NCBI GenBank assembly: GCA_951640195.1
Contig: OX621166.1
Span: 744,001-808,000, forward strand
Reading direction: 5' to 3'
Origin: Porpolomopsis calyptriformis
Taxonomy: Eukaryota; Basidiomycota; Agaricomycetes; Agaricales; Hygrophoraceae
Length of the DNA: 64,000 bases
Shown: positions 22,776 to 34,972 of the stretch, piece by piece
How positions within the stretch are numbered: the first letter of the stretch is position 1
Layout: the number at the start of each line of letters is the position of its first letter
Program-made: the position numbers and the translations under genes
Notes under the pieces: generated by a model
Seen by the model: the letters and a program-made list of their open reading frames with translations, nothing else
What the model was told of the DNA's origin: nothing
The model's database searches: none

Positions 22776-23215
22776 GGTGCGCGCGGTGGTATCTTATAAT
22801 TCTCATTCGCGACTTTATGTGCTGTGTGTCATGTGCCATTTCATCTTTTTTCTAGGACATTTGACGTCGACAGCCCATTTTGTCCTTGCTTGTTGTAAAT
22901 CAGCATGATCATCATTCATCGAATGCTACAAAGGCTAGATTTTCTCTATTGACGACAAAAATTCTTTTTTTTTACATACCTTGACTTGAACCGACAAGTA
23001 CAGTACATTGGATATTGACAAAGGTATAAGCAAGAAAACCTCGACGAAAAGAGGGGGAAAAAGAAAAATCCAACAAACGGGGGGAAGCCACCAGAGTATA
23101 GGACCTTTGAAATAGTACACAGATAAGTAGATTGCAGTCAGGCATGGAAAATGGAAAAAAGAGGGGGGAAGAAACGGAAAGGAAACACCAACATTCACCA
23201 CCTTTCCGCGATCGC
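22776..23215. other. convergent 3' region
   Basis: About 440 bases between the stops of the pinin-like gene (plus) and the F-box-like gene (minus). A/T-rich stretches suit 3' UTRs. No gene seen. Confidence 0.5.
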
Positions 23216-26096
23216 TCAACCAGCATCGACTTCACCTTTGAGCGTGTACAACTGGTCCAAGTCTGCATCACGCACGGACGCAGTTTCCGATAACGCCCGC
23301 GTGGGTGGTGGGTTGATGCTCAGGCTCCGTGGATGCTCGCAGAGAGGACGAGGACCGGGGCCGATCGACATCACCTCCAACCGTCCGTCTTCAGGTTGCT
23401 CATCGGGACTCTCGGAAGACGGCATCGAGTCTGTAACCGTCAACGACGTCGGCGGCGATTCTTCCACTCCAGCACCATCACCCGCCTGATTGACCTTCAA
23501 CCTCTTCTTGCCTACGCCCTCCCCATCCTCCAATTCCTCCGACCCCCTCTTCTTCAATCGCTGAGGAGACGGCGGTTTCGATCGAGCCGTGGTTAATCCG
23601 TCCCCGTCCGTTCTCGCCTTCTTCGGCGGGGTCCCACCACTCGAGTTCGTGTGATCAAAATCGGCAGCGTCTCCTTCGTCAAGATCACTTGAGCCACGTT
23701 TCTTTGATGTGACCACATCAAGGTTCTCCAAGCTCCGTTTCAGCGCCACCGTCACAGAATCGAGCTTGTCCAACGTGGTGTGGCCTTCCTCTGATTCTTC
23801 TTCCTCTGATTCTTCTTCAACCACTTCCTCTTCCCCCTCGATGTCCGCGGGTAGTGCCTCGTTGATTGTGACTTCCACAGGCTTCTCGGGCTTGGGCACG
23901 GCGACCACGTTCTGACTAGGGACTTCCACCTGCTTGATGGCAACGTTTCTACTGGTAGCGCGTGACACGGAGCGCTCGCAGATCTTGCATCTGCAGTGAT
24001 AAATTGGAGTACAAGCTTCCCGCCAGACCTGCAAAAAAAAAAACTAAGCCAAAAGGTATGGGAGTTCGAAGAAACACACTGACCATCTTCAATGACTCCA
24101 TACTGTAGTATGGCAAATGCGACACTGAGACGGGCACATACGGAATGGGATGGATAAGAACGGGTGACTCAAGTACGGGAGGAATCAAAATTCGAGCGAT
24201 CCGTCCCGCGCCGCCTGGCAATGCAGCTTCCCCGTCCTTATTCTCATCGCACGGAGGCGGAGATGGCGTTGTGCGCAACGTTGACGTTGACCAGACCGGA
24301 CTGGTGGTATGAGACTCGTCCGACCGGCTTGATGCGGAAGAATCATCGCTGCCGTCCTTCTCCTTTTCCTTCCTGTCGGCCGCACGTCTACGCCTCTCCA
24401 AAAGTTCCCGACGACGATTTGCCCTCCGCTCTAGCCAGTCGATCCCGTTGTGCCAGACGGCATCGTCCCTGAGCTCGGCAATAATATCCTCCATCTCCAT
24501 CTGAGCCGCCCTCTTGACCGGATCTGTGAAGTCGGCTTCGGACTCCATGACGATCCGTCGTATGATATTGGCCATGGCGGGTAACAATATCATACGCATC
24601 TGCTTCTGAAATGCGATGCAGACTTGTTCACAGAGCTGAGATGTTGGGGGAACCTCTGCGCGGACGGTGGCAGGTCGAGGATGGGCGACCTCGCCATCCG
24701 AATCGACGTCGAGGTCACGTTCTTCCTCGGTCACTGCGCCTGTATAAGTAGAATCGCGGTTCCACGGACAGGGGTGGACGGCGCGGACGACTGTGGAATG
24801 ATTGGGAACGACGTTACCATGCCACTGATCGGCGGGGCTGTACCAGTGACCGTCCAGGATCCTGTTCCTCGCCCAGTCGCTGATGGCCAGGTCTCTAACG
24901 CCGCCGGCGTCCTCTGTGAGGGAGAGGAGTTCAGGGTCTTCTTCTTCATCGACATCGTCGTCGCTTAGCTCCTCTTCGCTGGCATAACCGGCAGCGCCAC
25001 CCAAACCGTCCTCGCGTGAGGCGAAGCGGGAAGCGGCGAGCGCCTGCGAAAGCATATCGGGTAATTTAGTGTGATTATGTAACCACCGTTTCTCTCGGGC
25101 GAGAGTAACCACGTCCGAAATAGTGCCTTCGCCCATCTCTATGAAAGCGTCGATGGTTTGACGCGTTTCCCAGTCCGGGCTGGTCCAGTTGGGGCCGCCG
25201 ACGGCCTCGCGATCCTTTGGGTAGGGAGATACGCGTCGCCAGAGCCACTCACTCCGGCAGGCGCGACAGGTAGTGTCGACGCCAGGCCAAGTCTCGTCAT
25301 CCTCGTTCTCGATGCAAGAGACGAGATTGTAGTCGGTCTCGCTTTCGAGAGGGGGAGACTCACGAAGGCAGATGCCACAGAACGTGGACTTGCGATGGTC
25401 GCGGCAGACAAAGATGGTACCCACATAGGGCGTGGGAAAAGTGCGTTTGGCAATGGCCAGGCCCATGTTATTGTGCGGCGAGTTGATGCGGCAGACAAAG
25501 CAACTGCAATTGGTAATGTTTCTGAAGTGGCGGTAGGGGGTGAGGCGGAATGGGAGGGAAGGGAGGGTGGAAGGGGTGGTGTTTGTGGCCGGGTGGGGAC
25601 GGACAATGACATGGTGGGCGAGACTCTCGAGGGGATCGATGACTGAGCATGCTTGGTGCCAGAACAAATGGGTCTCGACTGTGTGTAAGAATGAGGGGTG
25701 GATGGGGGTGCTGAAAGGAGAGGACTCACGGGCGATGTGCCAGGAGGGACAGATGCGCATTATCTTTTCGATGTCGTGGGCGTCGCGTAGGATGGTATAG
25801 ACGATGCGAGAGTATAGATTTTCGCGCAGGTCCCATATTTGAGGAGAGAAATTGTGTGAGGAAATGTCGAGGAGGTAATGGGTGGCAATCAATCTGGGGC
25901 AAAAGTGGGCATGATCCAAATAGAGCGGGCGTCAAAGTGCTCACCGAACGATTTCAGGAGGGAGTTGATTCCAGGATCTAGTGGTAGACTTTCCTTTGTA
26001 TAGAGTGTTTGATGTGATTGCCGTTGTCGTCGTCGCTGTGGACGACGTTGAGGTCGTCTTTGACGATGAGCAGGATCCTTCAGTGTTCGATGACAT
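23216..26096 (-). CDS. F-box-like, Cys-rich protein with acidic C-terminus
   Basis: Four exons: 26096-25945, 25893-25730, 25678-24084, 24028-23216; 907 residues. Near residue 46 the segment SWNQLPPEIVRLIATHYLLD looks like the start of an F-box. A Cys/His-rich central block follows (CSCFVCRINSPH, FVCRDHRKSTFCGICLRE, CRACRSEWLWRR), which may bind zinc. Then come acidic stretches, a charged helix (ERRANRRRELLERRRR), a second Cys cluster (YHCRCKICERS) and a long acidic/basic tail with KKR motifs suited to nuclear import. The 51-base intron 25729-25679 has clear GT-AG ends but no in-frame stop, so retention is possible. I recall similar uncharacterised proteins in Agaricomycetes; the role is unknown. 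Ubiquitin-ligase adaptor is possible but not shown. Confidence 0.75.
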
Positions 26097-26165
26097 CTTG
26101 AAAGTTAAATGGCTGTGGCTGAGTTTCTAATCGCTATTGTCTAATTTCCCACGCACAGACCACCT

Positions 26166-26949
26166 CTACAGCATCGTCAACGTCGACGTCGACGACGACG
26201 ATTCTCCTGGCCTTTGCTCAACATCTTCCAGGAAATCATTATCAACTAGGAACCGTATCGCTTGCGACAGATTCGACACCGTCACCCTGATCTCGGGCAG
26301 AACAAGCTACGGATACCATCAGATCGCCCTTGGCCTTGCCGCAATTCACTCACCTTTCTCAGCAGGGGGGGCCGAGACGCGAACGGGTTGCGGGGCGGCC
26401 CTTTCGGCTCCTTTTGTCTTTTATGTGCCGGCTTGAGGGGACGTGAGTTAAATTGGTCGCGGTCGTCCGGAAGTATCTTAGAGGAGACCACCTCGGGCGA
26501 ATCATCCTCGGAACCGGGATTGGGCTGGGCCGGTCGCACGGGCAGCCGAGGGCGACCTCTCGGTCTCTTATGAGTATGATCATCAACATACATCTGCCCG
26601 CGAGCAAGGGCTTCTTCGCGTTGCTTTCGCTTGCTCTCGACACGCGATGCCGTCGGCCATCGTCGTTTTCTCTCAGCAATCCATGCTTCCAGTACCTCGG
26701 GCGTGTCCAGGCTCACATTCGTACCCTGGATCGGTATCGTTTTCCTGCAGATGTGTTAGAGAGAGAATATAAAATGAACCGGTTCAGACACCCTTTGAGA
26801 GTAGGGTCGGCATCCCATCCAGAGCCGGATTTTTTAGGATCCCAGGCTGGAGGGTAGATCAAGTGCCGGTCCATACGATGGAGTTGGAGAGCATTGTGTG
26901 AGCCGAGGAAGGTGCAGTCTTGGTGGGTGCATCTGAGCAACTGGTTCAT
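26166..26949 (-). CDS. NUFIP1-domain protein (snoRNP assembly)
   Basis: Exons: 26949-26792, 26744-26354, 26306-26166; 229 residues. The NUFIP1 conserved domain is recognisable: KTIPIQGTNVSLDTPEVLEAWIAERKRRWPTASRV, given here as key blocks IPIQGTN, DTPE, WIAERKRRWP. It is followed by basic residues. The N-terminus has a C2H2-like unit (CTHQDCTFLGSHNALQLHRMDRH). The last exon ends in a conserved helical segment (LPEIRVTVSNLSQAIRFLVD) and a Ser-rich tail. In yeast and animals the family (Rsa1/NUFIP) helps assemble box C/D snoRNPs in the nucleus. The protein is short for the family. The last exon would be missed by ORF reading alone, because intron 2 begins right after LLRK. Confidence 0.85.
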
Positions 26950-26982
26950 TGTGTGATTACTTGTATTTACCGAGGGTATACG

Positions 26983-27614
26983 TTACAAATAGAGGAATGC
27001 AAGCAGGCAGCCAATAATTAATCCGAATGAGGCGTCTAACCTTGGGGCGGCACTTTTAGTGGATGTGGCACTCGGGGCGGGGCTGGAAGAGCTGGATGGA
27101 GCGGTTGGGCTCGAGGCGGGTGCGGATACGGTGGTGTTGACGGAGGGAGAAGGAAAGGTCAAGGAGGTGGTTGTGTTGGCGATGTTGCAAAACTGTTGGG
27201 CGAGGGATTCAGCGGTGGCGAGATCGGTGGGACACATGGACGAGGCGCAAGAGACGATCTTGGCGGTGAATTTGTTACTAGTTTGGGTGGAGTGAGGATG
27301 AGAAAGGGGGATGGGAAGGCGACGGACCTGATGCAAAAACAGTTGACGGCAACCTCGCTGGTGCAGTTCGCGGCCGAGACGGAGAGAGCGAGACATTGGA
27401 CGACTGCATGAGAATAAGCGGATTATTCGGTGTGAGAAGGGGAGAACAGACCGCAGGGGGAATATCCACTCAAACTGGGGAATTCAGCTGAGCTGGTCGG
27501 TGTTGCGGAGGTGGTAGAGTTTGGTGAGAGGGTAGAGTTTGCGGAGGAGGAGGTGGTGGTTGTGGTGGTCTGGGCGTGTGCTAATAAAGGCAGCAAGAGC
27601 CATGAGAGATGCAT
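26983..27614 (-). CDS. CFEM-domain, GPI-anchor candidate
   Basis: Exons: 27614-27452, 27403-27328, 27277-26983; 177 residues. Signal peptide MHLSWLLLPLLAHAQ, then a Thr/Ser-rich stretch and a CFEM domain with all eight Cys (spacing PC, VVQC, AANC, VNC-F-C, VSC, SMC, QQFC). The tail is Ser/Pro/Thr-rich and ends in a hydrophobic segment (ASFGLIIGCLLAFLYL), typical of a GPI-attachment signal. CFEM proteins act at the fungal surface, some in haem uptake; the Asp that ligands haem in Csa2-type domains is not evident, so haem binding is open. Start chosen at the ATG before the signal peptide; an upstream in-frame TTG is not needed. Confidence 0.88.
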
Positions 27615-28070
27615 GATGGCAAGAGACAAAGGGTCAAATCTAGTTATAGTTAGAGTAGATGAGCTATGGGTATGTAATTATAACGAGAGCGGATTGAAGC
27701 AGAGTCATTCATACTGGCTCTTGTGAGCAAGCTGAGGGTATGAAGGGCGCTTGCCTTTATGCTCATTGATATGCTTCGGAGCTGTAGAGGTTTAACAACC
27801 CACTACATGGATCTAATATTACCTGTAAGGATGTCTGGTCGCATGCCGCTGTTTGCAGACATCACTGCGATAGAACTAAGTAACTAAACAGATTGGCCTA
27901 CCCGTAGCTCAGAATAAAAACTCACGACGACTCTACTTCGATGTTGACCTGAACAGATGTTATGATTTAGCTGAGTACCTTTATGAATACCTTTGATTAC
28001 CGCCATCATATCGAGTCAGATCGGTTGGGACTCAGATTATAAAAACCTGAGTGAATCCGTCCTTTCCTTC
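27615..28070. other. divergent promoter region
   Basis: About 455 bases between the starts of the CFEM gene (minus) and the DUF2828 gene (plus). No coding signal is seen; promoters of both genes are expected here. Confidence 0.5.
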
Positions 28071-30309
28071 ATGGCTACCGTTTCCTCGCAAAATGTCACC
28101 CTGCCAATCATCCCAGAGCTCTACGAGCACAACTTTCTCGACATTCTCCTCCCACCCCCCATCCCGACCGAGTCAACAGCCAATCACCCCGTACACACTC
28201 ATCCCATGCTCACAGCTCTCCTGTCCACAGCAAACCAGACGCTGACCACAAACAATGCTGCCGCATACTCTTCCACTCTCTCCCCCACTCTCGACGCCTT
28301 TATGCGTCTGCTTTCCTGCCTACCCCCTGATCTGGACGACCTTCTATCCAAGTCTTGGGCAGACGATCCCGCGCTCACACTCCGCATCATTTGGAATCTG
28401 AGGAGCATACACAACGGCAAGGGTGCCAAGGAGCCCTTTTATCGGTCAGTCTACTAACATCTCCCCATTCTCATCATCCTCACTTCACTCTAGTGCCTTT
28501 GGCTGGTTGTACGACCATCATCCGCGCACGGCGATAACCAACCTTGCCCTTCTCGTCGACCCAGTCTGCACCCGTCCAAACACCGATCAAGGTCTCTCTC
28601 ACGGATACTGGAAGGACCTCTTGAACATATCCGTCCTCGCCCTCACCGACCAGTTAGGCCAGAAGCCCGCTGAATTTCTCCATCATCAAAAGCAACCCTT
28701 CGTCCACAAAAGGTTCAAGATCATCCCGGACGGGGACAAAAACCCCAAGATCACCCAGCAGGGGGATCCCGCAGCCCGCATAGCAGCCAACCTCAAGGAA
28801 GGCATCGACGCCAAGGCCGCCGCCAAAACCAAACGAGCCCTCAAAGCCACCGAGCATCACGATCGTCTTTTAACAAAACTCGCCGAACCCAAATTCAAAG
28901 CGCTATACATCGCCATCGCTCGTACATTCTCCCACAGGCTCGTTAAAGACCTCGCACTTCTCCAAAAATTCGACACTCTTCCCCCTGGTCCAGACCGTTT
29001 CGCAATCTCCCTACAAGTCTCCCTCGCCGCTAAATGGGCTCCAACCCCTCACGGATCCCATGATCGGTACACCAACCTTTCCACCGCGATCGGTCTCCTT
29101 CTCCATCGCCTCCAGGACCAGATCCACCTCACCTTCCCCCCCGGATTCAGCACCTCCCTCGATCCCGCCGAGACCCACGCCCTCCGCCACTTTTGCCAGC
29201 GCTGGGTGCTGACCCCGCTTCGGAAGCTGAACATGATCCCCGAACCGCTCATGTCCACCGGGCGCTGGAAGGAGATCAAGTACACTCGGGTCAGCGCGAC
29301 CAGCATGAAGATGAACATGGAGTCCTTCTTCAAGCACGACCAGACCCGGTTTGAAGAATATCTGCTGGATGTCGAAAAGGGCAAGAAGACGATCAGCGGC
29401 GCCACCCTTTTCCCGCACGAGATCGTTGCCCAGGCCATGGCGCTCTCCAATCCGACGACCGAAAACGGAAAATGGTCGGAGAGCTACAAGCTCGCGCAGC
29501 AGCAATTTCACGACGCCCAGATGCGGGTCGTGGAGGGCCAATGGAAGAGCCTCATCCAGCGGCTGCGAGAGTCGGGCGCGATCCAGAATGCGGTCGCGGT
29601 GTGCGACGTGTCGGGCTCGATGGGCTCGATTTCTGCGGCGGTGAAGAAGGGAAGGGAGGTTCCGCCGATCTTGCCGGCAGTGTCCCTCTCGCTGGTTCTC
29701 GCGCAGCTGGCGAAGCCGCCGTTCGACAACGGGTTCATCACCTTCTCACATGCGCCCAAGTTTGTCCGGCTCGATCCGTCCAAGGGCCTGGTGGAGAACG
29801 TCCGGTCAATGTCGACGGCGGATTGGGCGATGAACACGGATCTGGACGCGGTATTTTTGAAGCTGCTGTTGCCTCTGGCGATCAAGAATAACGTGAGCCG
29901 GGAGGATATGATCAAGCGGCTCTTCGTGTTCAGCGACATGCAGTTTGACGAGGGGGAGAGCAACGGCCGGGACCCGGCGAACTGGGAGACGAACCATGAC
30001 GTGTACGTGAAGCGGTTCCAGGAGGCGGGGTACGACCTTCCCGAGATCGTGTACTGGAATCTGCACCAGGACTCGCAGTCGGCGCTGCCGGTGACCGCCG
30101 ATCGAAAGGGCGTCGCGCTCATGAATGGGTTCTCGCCCGCGATGCTGAAGGTGTTCATGGGCGAGGGTGAGGAGGGGGAGAGTTGGGAGGATGTGACCAT
30201 GGAGGGGGACACTAAGACGGTCGTCAGCAATGATGCCTCTGATCCAGTTAGTGTGATGAAAAAGGCGTTGCTCAAACCCTCCTTCGATGGCTTGGTGGTC
30301 GTTGACTGA
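28071..30309 (+). CDS. DUF2828 / vWA-like protein
   Basis: Two exons, 28071-28444 and 28494-30309, giving 729 residues; the intron (donor GTCAGT, acceptor CTAG) is needed to keep the frame. The protein fits the DUF2828 family found in fungi, plants and some viruses: an N-terminal helical part (LRIIWNLRSIHNGKGAKEPFYRAFGWL), then SYKLAQQQFHDAQMRVVEGQW, and a C-terminal von Willebrand A-like domain. The latter has an intact metal-site motif DVSGSM, a later TDLDAVFLKLL and FVFSDMQFDEG, and EIVYWNL. The biochemical role of the family is not known to me; a cytoplasmic protein-interaction or RNP role (by likeness to the Ro/TROVE fold) is conjecture. No signal peptide or membrane helix. Confidence 0.92.
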
Positions 30310-30902
30310 GCCAACTCTCTTTGTATAAATTGTACTCTTAAAAATGCATTCTATTACGGTGAGGAAAGCTAGAGATTACGAAAATAGGTGTACATGCCTT
30401 AATATCCTTTCCGGCAAAAACTACATGATCTTCGCGAAACCCAAGAGTCCGGAACCCAGTGAAGGAGTGCACCCAGCCATCCTTTGCAAATATTGGACGA
30501 GTTGGATCATGGCGACGGGAATAATGATAAACGCAATCGATTCAACATGAACTGTCAGTTGGAAGTCTTTAGATGTGCAGGACAATATCGGCACTGCCTT
30601 AGGCGATAGGGGTGAAGATCAAATCCAGGTTGCTGCAATACGCATCGTCCCGAGAGCAGAAGAAGCTCGCGCCCGCAATGATCTCTACACACCGTCATTT
30701 TCCTGTCCATCGATCCAAAACTCACAAGTGTCTGCCACGACATCTCAGGGATCCATCTCCACATCCCGCTCAACCTTTGCAGGGTGATTGCCTAGAATAG
30801 CTCAGTGATTTTCATTATAAGGCACCAGCTCACCTTGGAATAGACATGTTGTACTGACAAGGACGTGCTGATGAACCACATGATATACATTCCGCGAAGA
30901 GA
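30310..30902. other. convergent 3' region
   Basis: About 590 bases between the stops of the DUF2828 gene and the next minus-strand gene. Short ORFs on both strands at 30555-30800 overlap each other and show no family features. No gene is supported. Confidence 0.45.
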
Positions 30903-31819
30903 CTAGATAACATAAACATTTTCCTTTGCAAAGCTATAATCTTCCAATTTTTTGAAATATTCAATCCTGGCCTGGCGTTCTTGGGCCCATTTCTGCAAAG
31001 ATGAGGAATGAGATTCGCAAAAAGGGGTGAAATGACCCTAACCTCATCAATATCCAAATCGGCGTCTTGTTTCATTAGTCTGCCTTTCCCCTTGGCCCGT
31101 GGTCTCTTCGTCTTTGCTCCTGGGCCCCCTTCAGGCACATTACCCTTTGCTCCACGTTTGGTTCTCTTTGGGAGGGGGGCCACTGAACTGGGGACGATTA
31201 CTCTCGGGTGTTTGCGATTCGCGCTTGGTTTCTTCTTCTTCACCTCAAACACAGACTCCTCGGGTTCTTCGGGGTGATCGGGTCTCTCCCGTCTCTGCGC
31301 CGGCGCGGGGGAGCGTCCTGGTCTGGGTGGACAAGTCGGCACGCGTGGAGGAGAGGGAGTGTGGAGGAAGGGCGGGGAGGGATTCGATGATGCTGGAGCT
31401 GGTGTGCGGTTTCTGGGGGTGGATATCACGATCCCGGTGGTGTCCCAGGCTCGGGGAGTGGGGAATATGATGAGGTCGACATCCTGGGGGTCGTCGAAAG
31501 AGTGGTTGTCAAAGGTAATGTCTTGGGATAGATTACGCGCTTGTTTGAGTTTGCGTTCGACGGCAAGGAAGCCGAAGGGGTCTGAGGGGGTGTTTTGGAG
31601 TGGGGGGATGTGGTTATCGCGGGAGGAGGCGGAGAGGGGCGAGGAGGGGGGAAGTGAAGAGGATATGGGAGTGAGGGTGGGATGCTTGGGGAGACGAAGT
31701 TTTGGGATTGTGGTTGGTATATTTGTGGGTGGTTTTAGACGGGTTGGAGCGGGAGTGTGTGGGTTTTGAGCTGAAGAGACGGGTGTCTTCTTCAGTTGAG
31801 ATCGTGTTCGAGGAGGCAT
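30903..31819 (-). CDS. basic, proline-rich nuclear-type protein, unknown
   Basis: Two exons, 31819-31043 and 30992-30903; 288 residues. The first 260 residues are low-complexity, rich in Pro, Ser, Lys and Arg, with repeated basic clusters (KKKKPSANRKHPRV, KRTKRGAKG, KTKRPRAKGKGR) that look like nuclear signals. An embedded segment (DPFGFLAVERKLKQAR) may be a short conserved helix. The last exon codes for the compact, more conserved-looking KWAQERQARIEYFKKLEDY followed by a stop after ENVYVI. The splice (GTTAGG donor, TTTGCAG acceptor) is supported by the end of coding-like sequence. I do not recognise the family; chromatin or cell-cycle roles are only suggested by composition. Confidence 0.65.
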
Positions 31820-32136
31820 AAAGAACCGTGGGAAATAGCGTGTATTTCCTTCGCCGAGAATTGAATAGATCGAGTAGCCACAGCTGTTCAGACATGAAAA
31901 CCCACGATATTCTCGCGGGTTATCTCTTTTGGTATGTTAAACGCCCCGTTCCGTTTAGCTCGTGGTTAACTGAGAATCGTCCAGATCATTTCAATTTCCT
32001 GCGACCCGATCGGACTTTCTCAAATTCATGAACGGATGAACGGTCCTCATGACGATTGCATGGGGACCACTCACAAGTCCCAATGTCCCCTCTTTGAGTT
32101 AAATACCACCCTCTCACCTCCTTCTCCATCCCAATC
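31820..32136. promoter_or_regulatory. divergent promoter region
   Basis: About 317 bases separating the divergent starts of the basic protein gene and the FAD monooxygenase gene. No named element can be recognised. Confidence 0.4.
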
Positions 32137-33990
32137 ATGCCTGCAAAAAAGTTCTCTGTCGCAGTTTGGTCCGTCTTCCCTCCTTTCTTCCACTTCTCCC
32201 CTCACTCTTCCCCTTAGTGGTGGCGGGATAGGAGGTCTCACTTGCGCCCTCGCACTCTCCAGATATCCTGATATCGAGCTCGACCTCTATGAAGCTGCCC
32301 GCAAATTCACCGAGATCGGCGCAGGCATCGGAATTTGGCCACGTCCGTCTTATTTCCGCACCCATTCACTCCACACTCACCACAAACAGGTCCTTGGAAG
32401 ATCTTGAAAGCGTTGGGGCTCGAGCCCTCTTTGTATAAAGTAACCGAGGCCCATCCAAAGGAAGGTGCCATAGGTAAACCTTACCTCACCAGCCCCTATC
32501 CTTCTCTAACACCATCTAATTCAGTCCCTGGTTTCACCTATCGGAAGAGCGACCAGCCCGAGGGCATCGAATTTTATACCCTGCTTACAAAAGGTACGGA
32601 CAAATTCATCTCCAACCACCCCCTGATACCGATCATCATCATCAGAGGGCATGCGTCCATTTCACAGAGCCGACTTCCAACAAGTCCTCCTTTCGCACCT
32701 TCCAAGCTCGTGCAAAACACATTGTTCCAAACGCTTCCGGTCCTACTCCCACCTCCCCTCTGGACAAATCGAGCTCACCTTCGAAGATGGATCAACAGCC
32801 CTCTGCGATGTGCTCATTGGTGCAGACGGTAACCGCATTCTTTTTCTTTAATTTTGATTACTCACCCCCCCATGATCCCAGGCATAAAGTCTGCCGTAAG
32901 GGGTTCACTCATGAGAGAAAAAGCCAAGTCAGCGTTCGGATCAAAAGAGAGAGAAGAATACTTGTCTTGCATCGATCCCTATTGGTCTGGCTCTATCATC
33001 TATCGCTCTGTCATTACCCCGGAACGCCTCAAGCTCCATGCCCCCGGCCACAAGGCCATCTCAAAGCAGATGCAGGTATTTTCTCACCTTGTCTCAAAGT
33101 AAACCCTATCAACCTCCCACCCTGCAGTATATAGGAAAGAATGGCGTATGTCCCGCCTTGTCTCTTACCCAACAGACACACCGTTGACGGCTGTGTTTTA
33201 GTTCCTCCTCGCATACCCGATCTCCAACGGGAAGCTGATCAACTTTGTCGCCACCGTCTCGAGACATGACTTGGAAAACACCCCCTTCCCTGGGAACCCA
33301 ATCTCCACCCCGGAAAAGGAAGAAGTCATCGCTTCCTTTCATCACTGGGAACCGGAAGCACGGGCGTTACTCGATGTTCGTCGTCCCCCCCCCCCGACCT
33401 AGCAGGGATTTCCCACTAACTCAACCGCACACACAGCTTGTCGAGAAGCCTTTGAAATGGGCCATATATACTGTCAAGCCATTGCGATCTTTTGTTTCTA
33501 GCCGTGTCGCACTCATTGGAGACGCTGTGAGTCCTGGCTTGTCTTTCACCCAATCGCTCATTCATCTACAGCCAGGCTCACGGTATGACACCTTTCCAAG
33601 GCGCAGGCGCAGGACAGTCTATAGAAGTACGCATTCTTTTTTACACGTGTACGGATGTATTTATACCCGTCCCGGAAGGACGCATATATACTCGCCACGC
33701 TCCTCGGTCATCCGCGGACCACTCTGGAGAGCGTCCCTCGGGCGCTGGAGGTCTATGATTCGATCCGCCAGCCATTCGCAAACAAGATCGCCGAGCGGTC
33801 GCGTTTGAACGGACATTATTTTACCTTTTATGGAACTGATTATCAGTCGGCGTCGGGCGAGGCGACGCCGGCAGTGTGGGACAGGCTGCAGTCGCTGGCA
33901 GCAACATTCACGAGGAACTGGGACTGGTGCTGGATGACGACGGTCGAGGGGGCGGTGAAAGAGGCGGTGAGGATGCTGGAAAGTTCGTGA
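32137..33990 (+). CDS. FAD-dependent monooxygenase (salicylate-hydroxylase type)
   Basis: Class A flavoprotein hydroxylase using NAD(P)H and O2 on an aromatic or related ring. Eleven exons: 32137-32168, 32218-32342, 32390-32473, 32525-32593, 32646-32828, 32882-33075, 33128-33145, 33202-33375, 33437-33526, 33576-33626, 33679-33990; 443 residues. Motifs: Rossmann GGGIGGL (about 12-18) with DLYEAA at the end of strand 2; the DG motif LIGADGIKSAVR; and the GD motif ALIGDAAHGMTPFQGAGAGQSIED. No signal peptide. Exon 7 has just 18 bases. The gene is the last host gene before the retrotransposon block, and no biosynthetic neighbours are near it, so a detoxification role is as likely as a specialised pathway. 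The substrate is unknown. Confidence 0.9.
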
Positions 33991-34295
33991 TCACTTACCA
34001 CCTTTGTAATATCAGGGCAAAGAGTTAATGCACGTAATCTCACAACTTAGAGTCACTCTGCACACCAAGTTGTATAAAAGATGGGGATAAAATAGCATGA
34101 GGGTGATGTCAGAATCACCCTTGGCAATAGCACAGCCACATGCCTGTGTGCTAGCTATCCTGAGTACAGTAATCAATCTGTCAATGACACACTTAGTCAA
34201 AAAGACTTGCTCCTTGCACCTTTCTTCCTAGATAGTTGGCCAAAGTCTCAGCAATCTGTATGCCCATTTTCTAGTAGACAAATATATTTCATTAT
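33991..34295. other. gene-free stretch at edge of the transposon block
   Basis: About 305 bases between the monooxygenase stop and the old solo LTR. It has one clear hairpin, AGGGTGAT with its complement ATCACCCT around a six-base loop at about 34097-34119. Nothing else can be named. Confidence 0.45.
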
Positions 34296-34524
34296 TGTTA
34301 TGATGCATCCCATTTTCATTGTTATCTTATTATGATCTCTCCTAATCTTATCTCCTCCCCCACCACTTTCCTTTATTGCTCATTACCTTGTAGATTAGAG
34401 GGAGTTTTGCCATTAGTTGGTGATGATATCATCTGCAGTTGCACAGCAGCTGAGTCAGCTGTTCCATGGATTGCGGTTGAGTCAAAGAATTCAAACTCAG
34501 ATTAGATAAGTAGGGTAGTTAGTG
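34296..34524 (+). mobile_element. solo LTR of family 3, left half
   Basis: Begins TGTTATGATGC and is a diverged relative of the family 3 LTR at 48340-48748: the blocks ATCATCTGCAGTTGCACAGCAGCTGA and TCAAACTCAGATTAGATAAGTAG (quoted in part: CATCTGCAGTTGCACAGC) align in order. It stops abruptly at 34524 where the family 1 array begins and resumes at 46502. It is flanked on the left by ATTAT (34291-34295). Confidence 0.85.
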
Positions 34525-34892
34525 TTATGAGTCGGTAATCGAAGGGTTTTACTTCTCGCGTTGGAGGGGCTGATGAGGGAAATGGAATTCGACTAAAGAG
34601 TGGGGGAGCTAACTAGGAATCGAACTTAACCTACTGACTAGAGGTCAGGCTTTATATACTAACTACCTGAGTTGCCATGAGTCAGTCGTATGTACGATTA
34701 CAAAGCGGAATCTGGAATGTGACTAGTGAAGAGTCACAAAAAGAATAGCGGAAACGGAATGTGACTCATGAAGAGTCGGAAGGAAGGTATGTGTGATCAG
34801 TCTCTATATATAAAACGGTAAAGCGGAAGGATGAACGGAATGGAGACTAATCAAGTATGACTAAAAGGAAAAAGAAAAAAGTGTCCGTGACA
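34525..34892 (-). mobile_element. LTR 1 of family 1 array (3' LTR of body 1)
   Basis: 368 bases, TG...CA ends on the plus strand (TGTTATGAGTCGG to GTCCGTGACA). In element orientation it has TATATAAA (34658-34651) and, 23 bases further, AAGTTCGATTC (34627-34617), the predicted start of the R region. Confidence 0.9.
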
Positions 34893-34972
34893 TACACCCA
34901 CACTAAAAGGAATTTCGTCCCAAAATTCGAGGCAGCTTCGAGAGTGTTGACGGGTGCGGAGGAGGGGAAGGA

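Noticed and set aside
24164..25646. Plus-strand ORFs of 100-160 codons opposite the F-box-like gene
   Set aside because: Shadows of a GC-rich coding exon; the minus-strand frame is longer and has conserved Cys patterns.
29011..30314. Minus-strand ORFs of 176 and 268 codons opposite the DUF2828 gene
   Set aside because: Antisense shadows of a GC-rich exon with a clear vWA domain on the plus strand.
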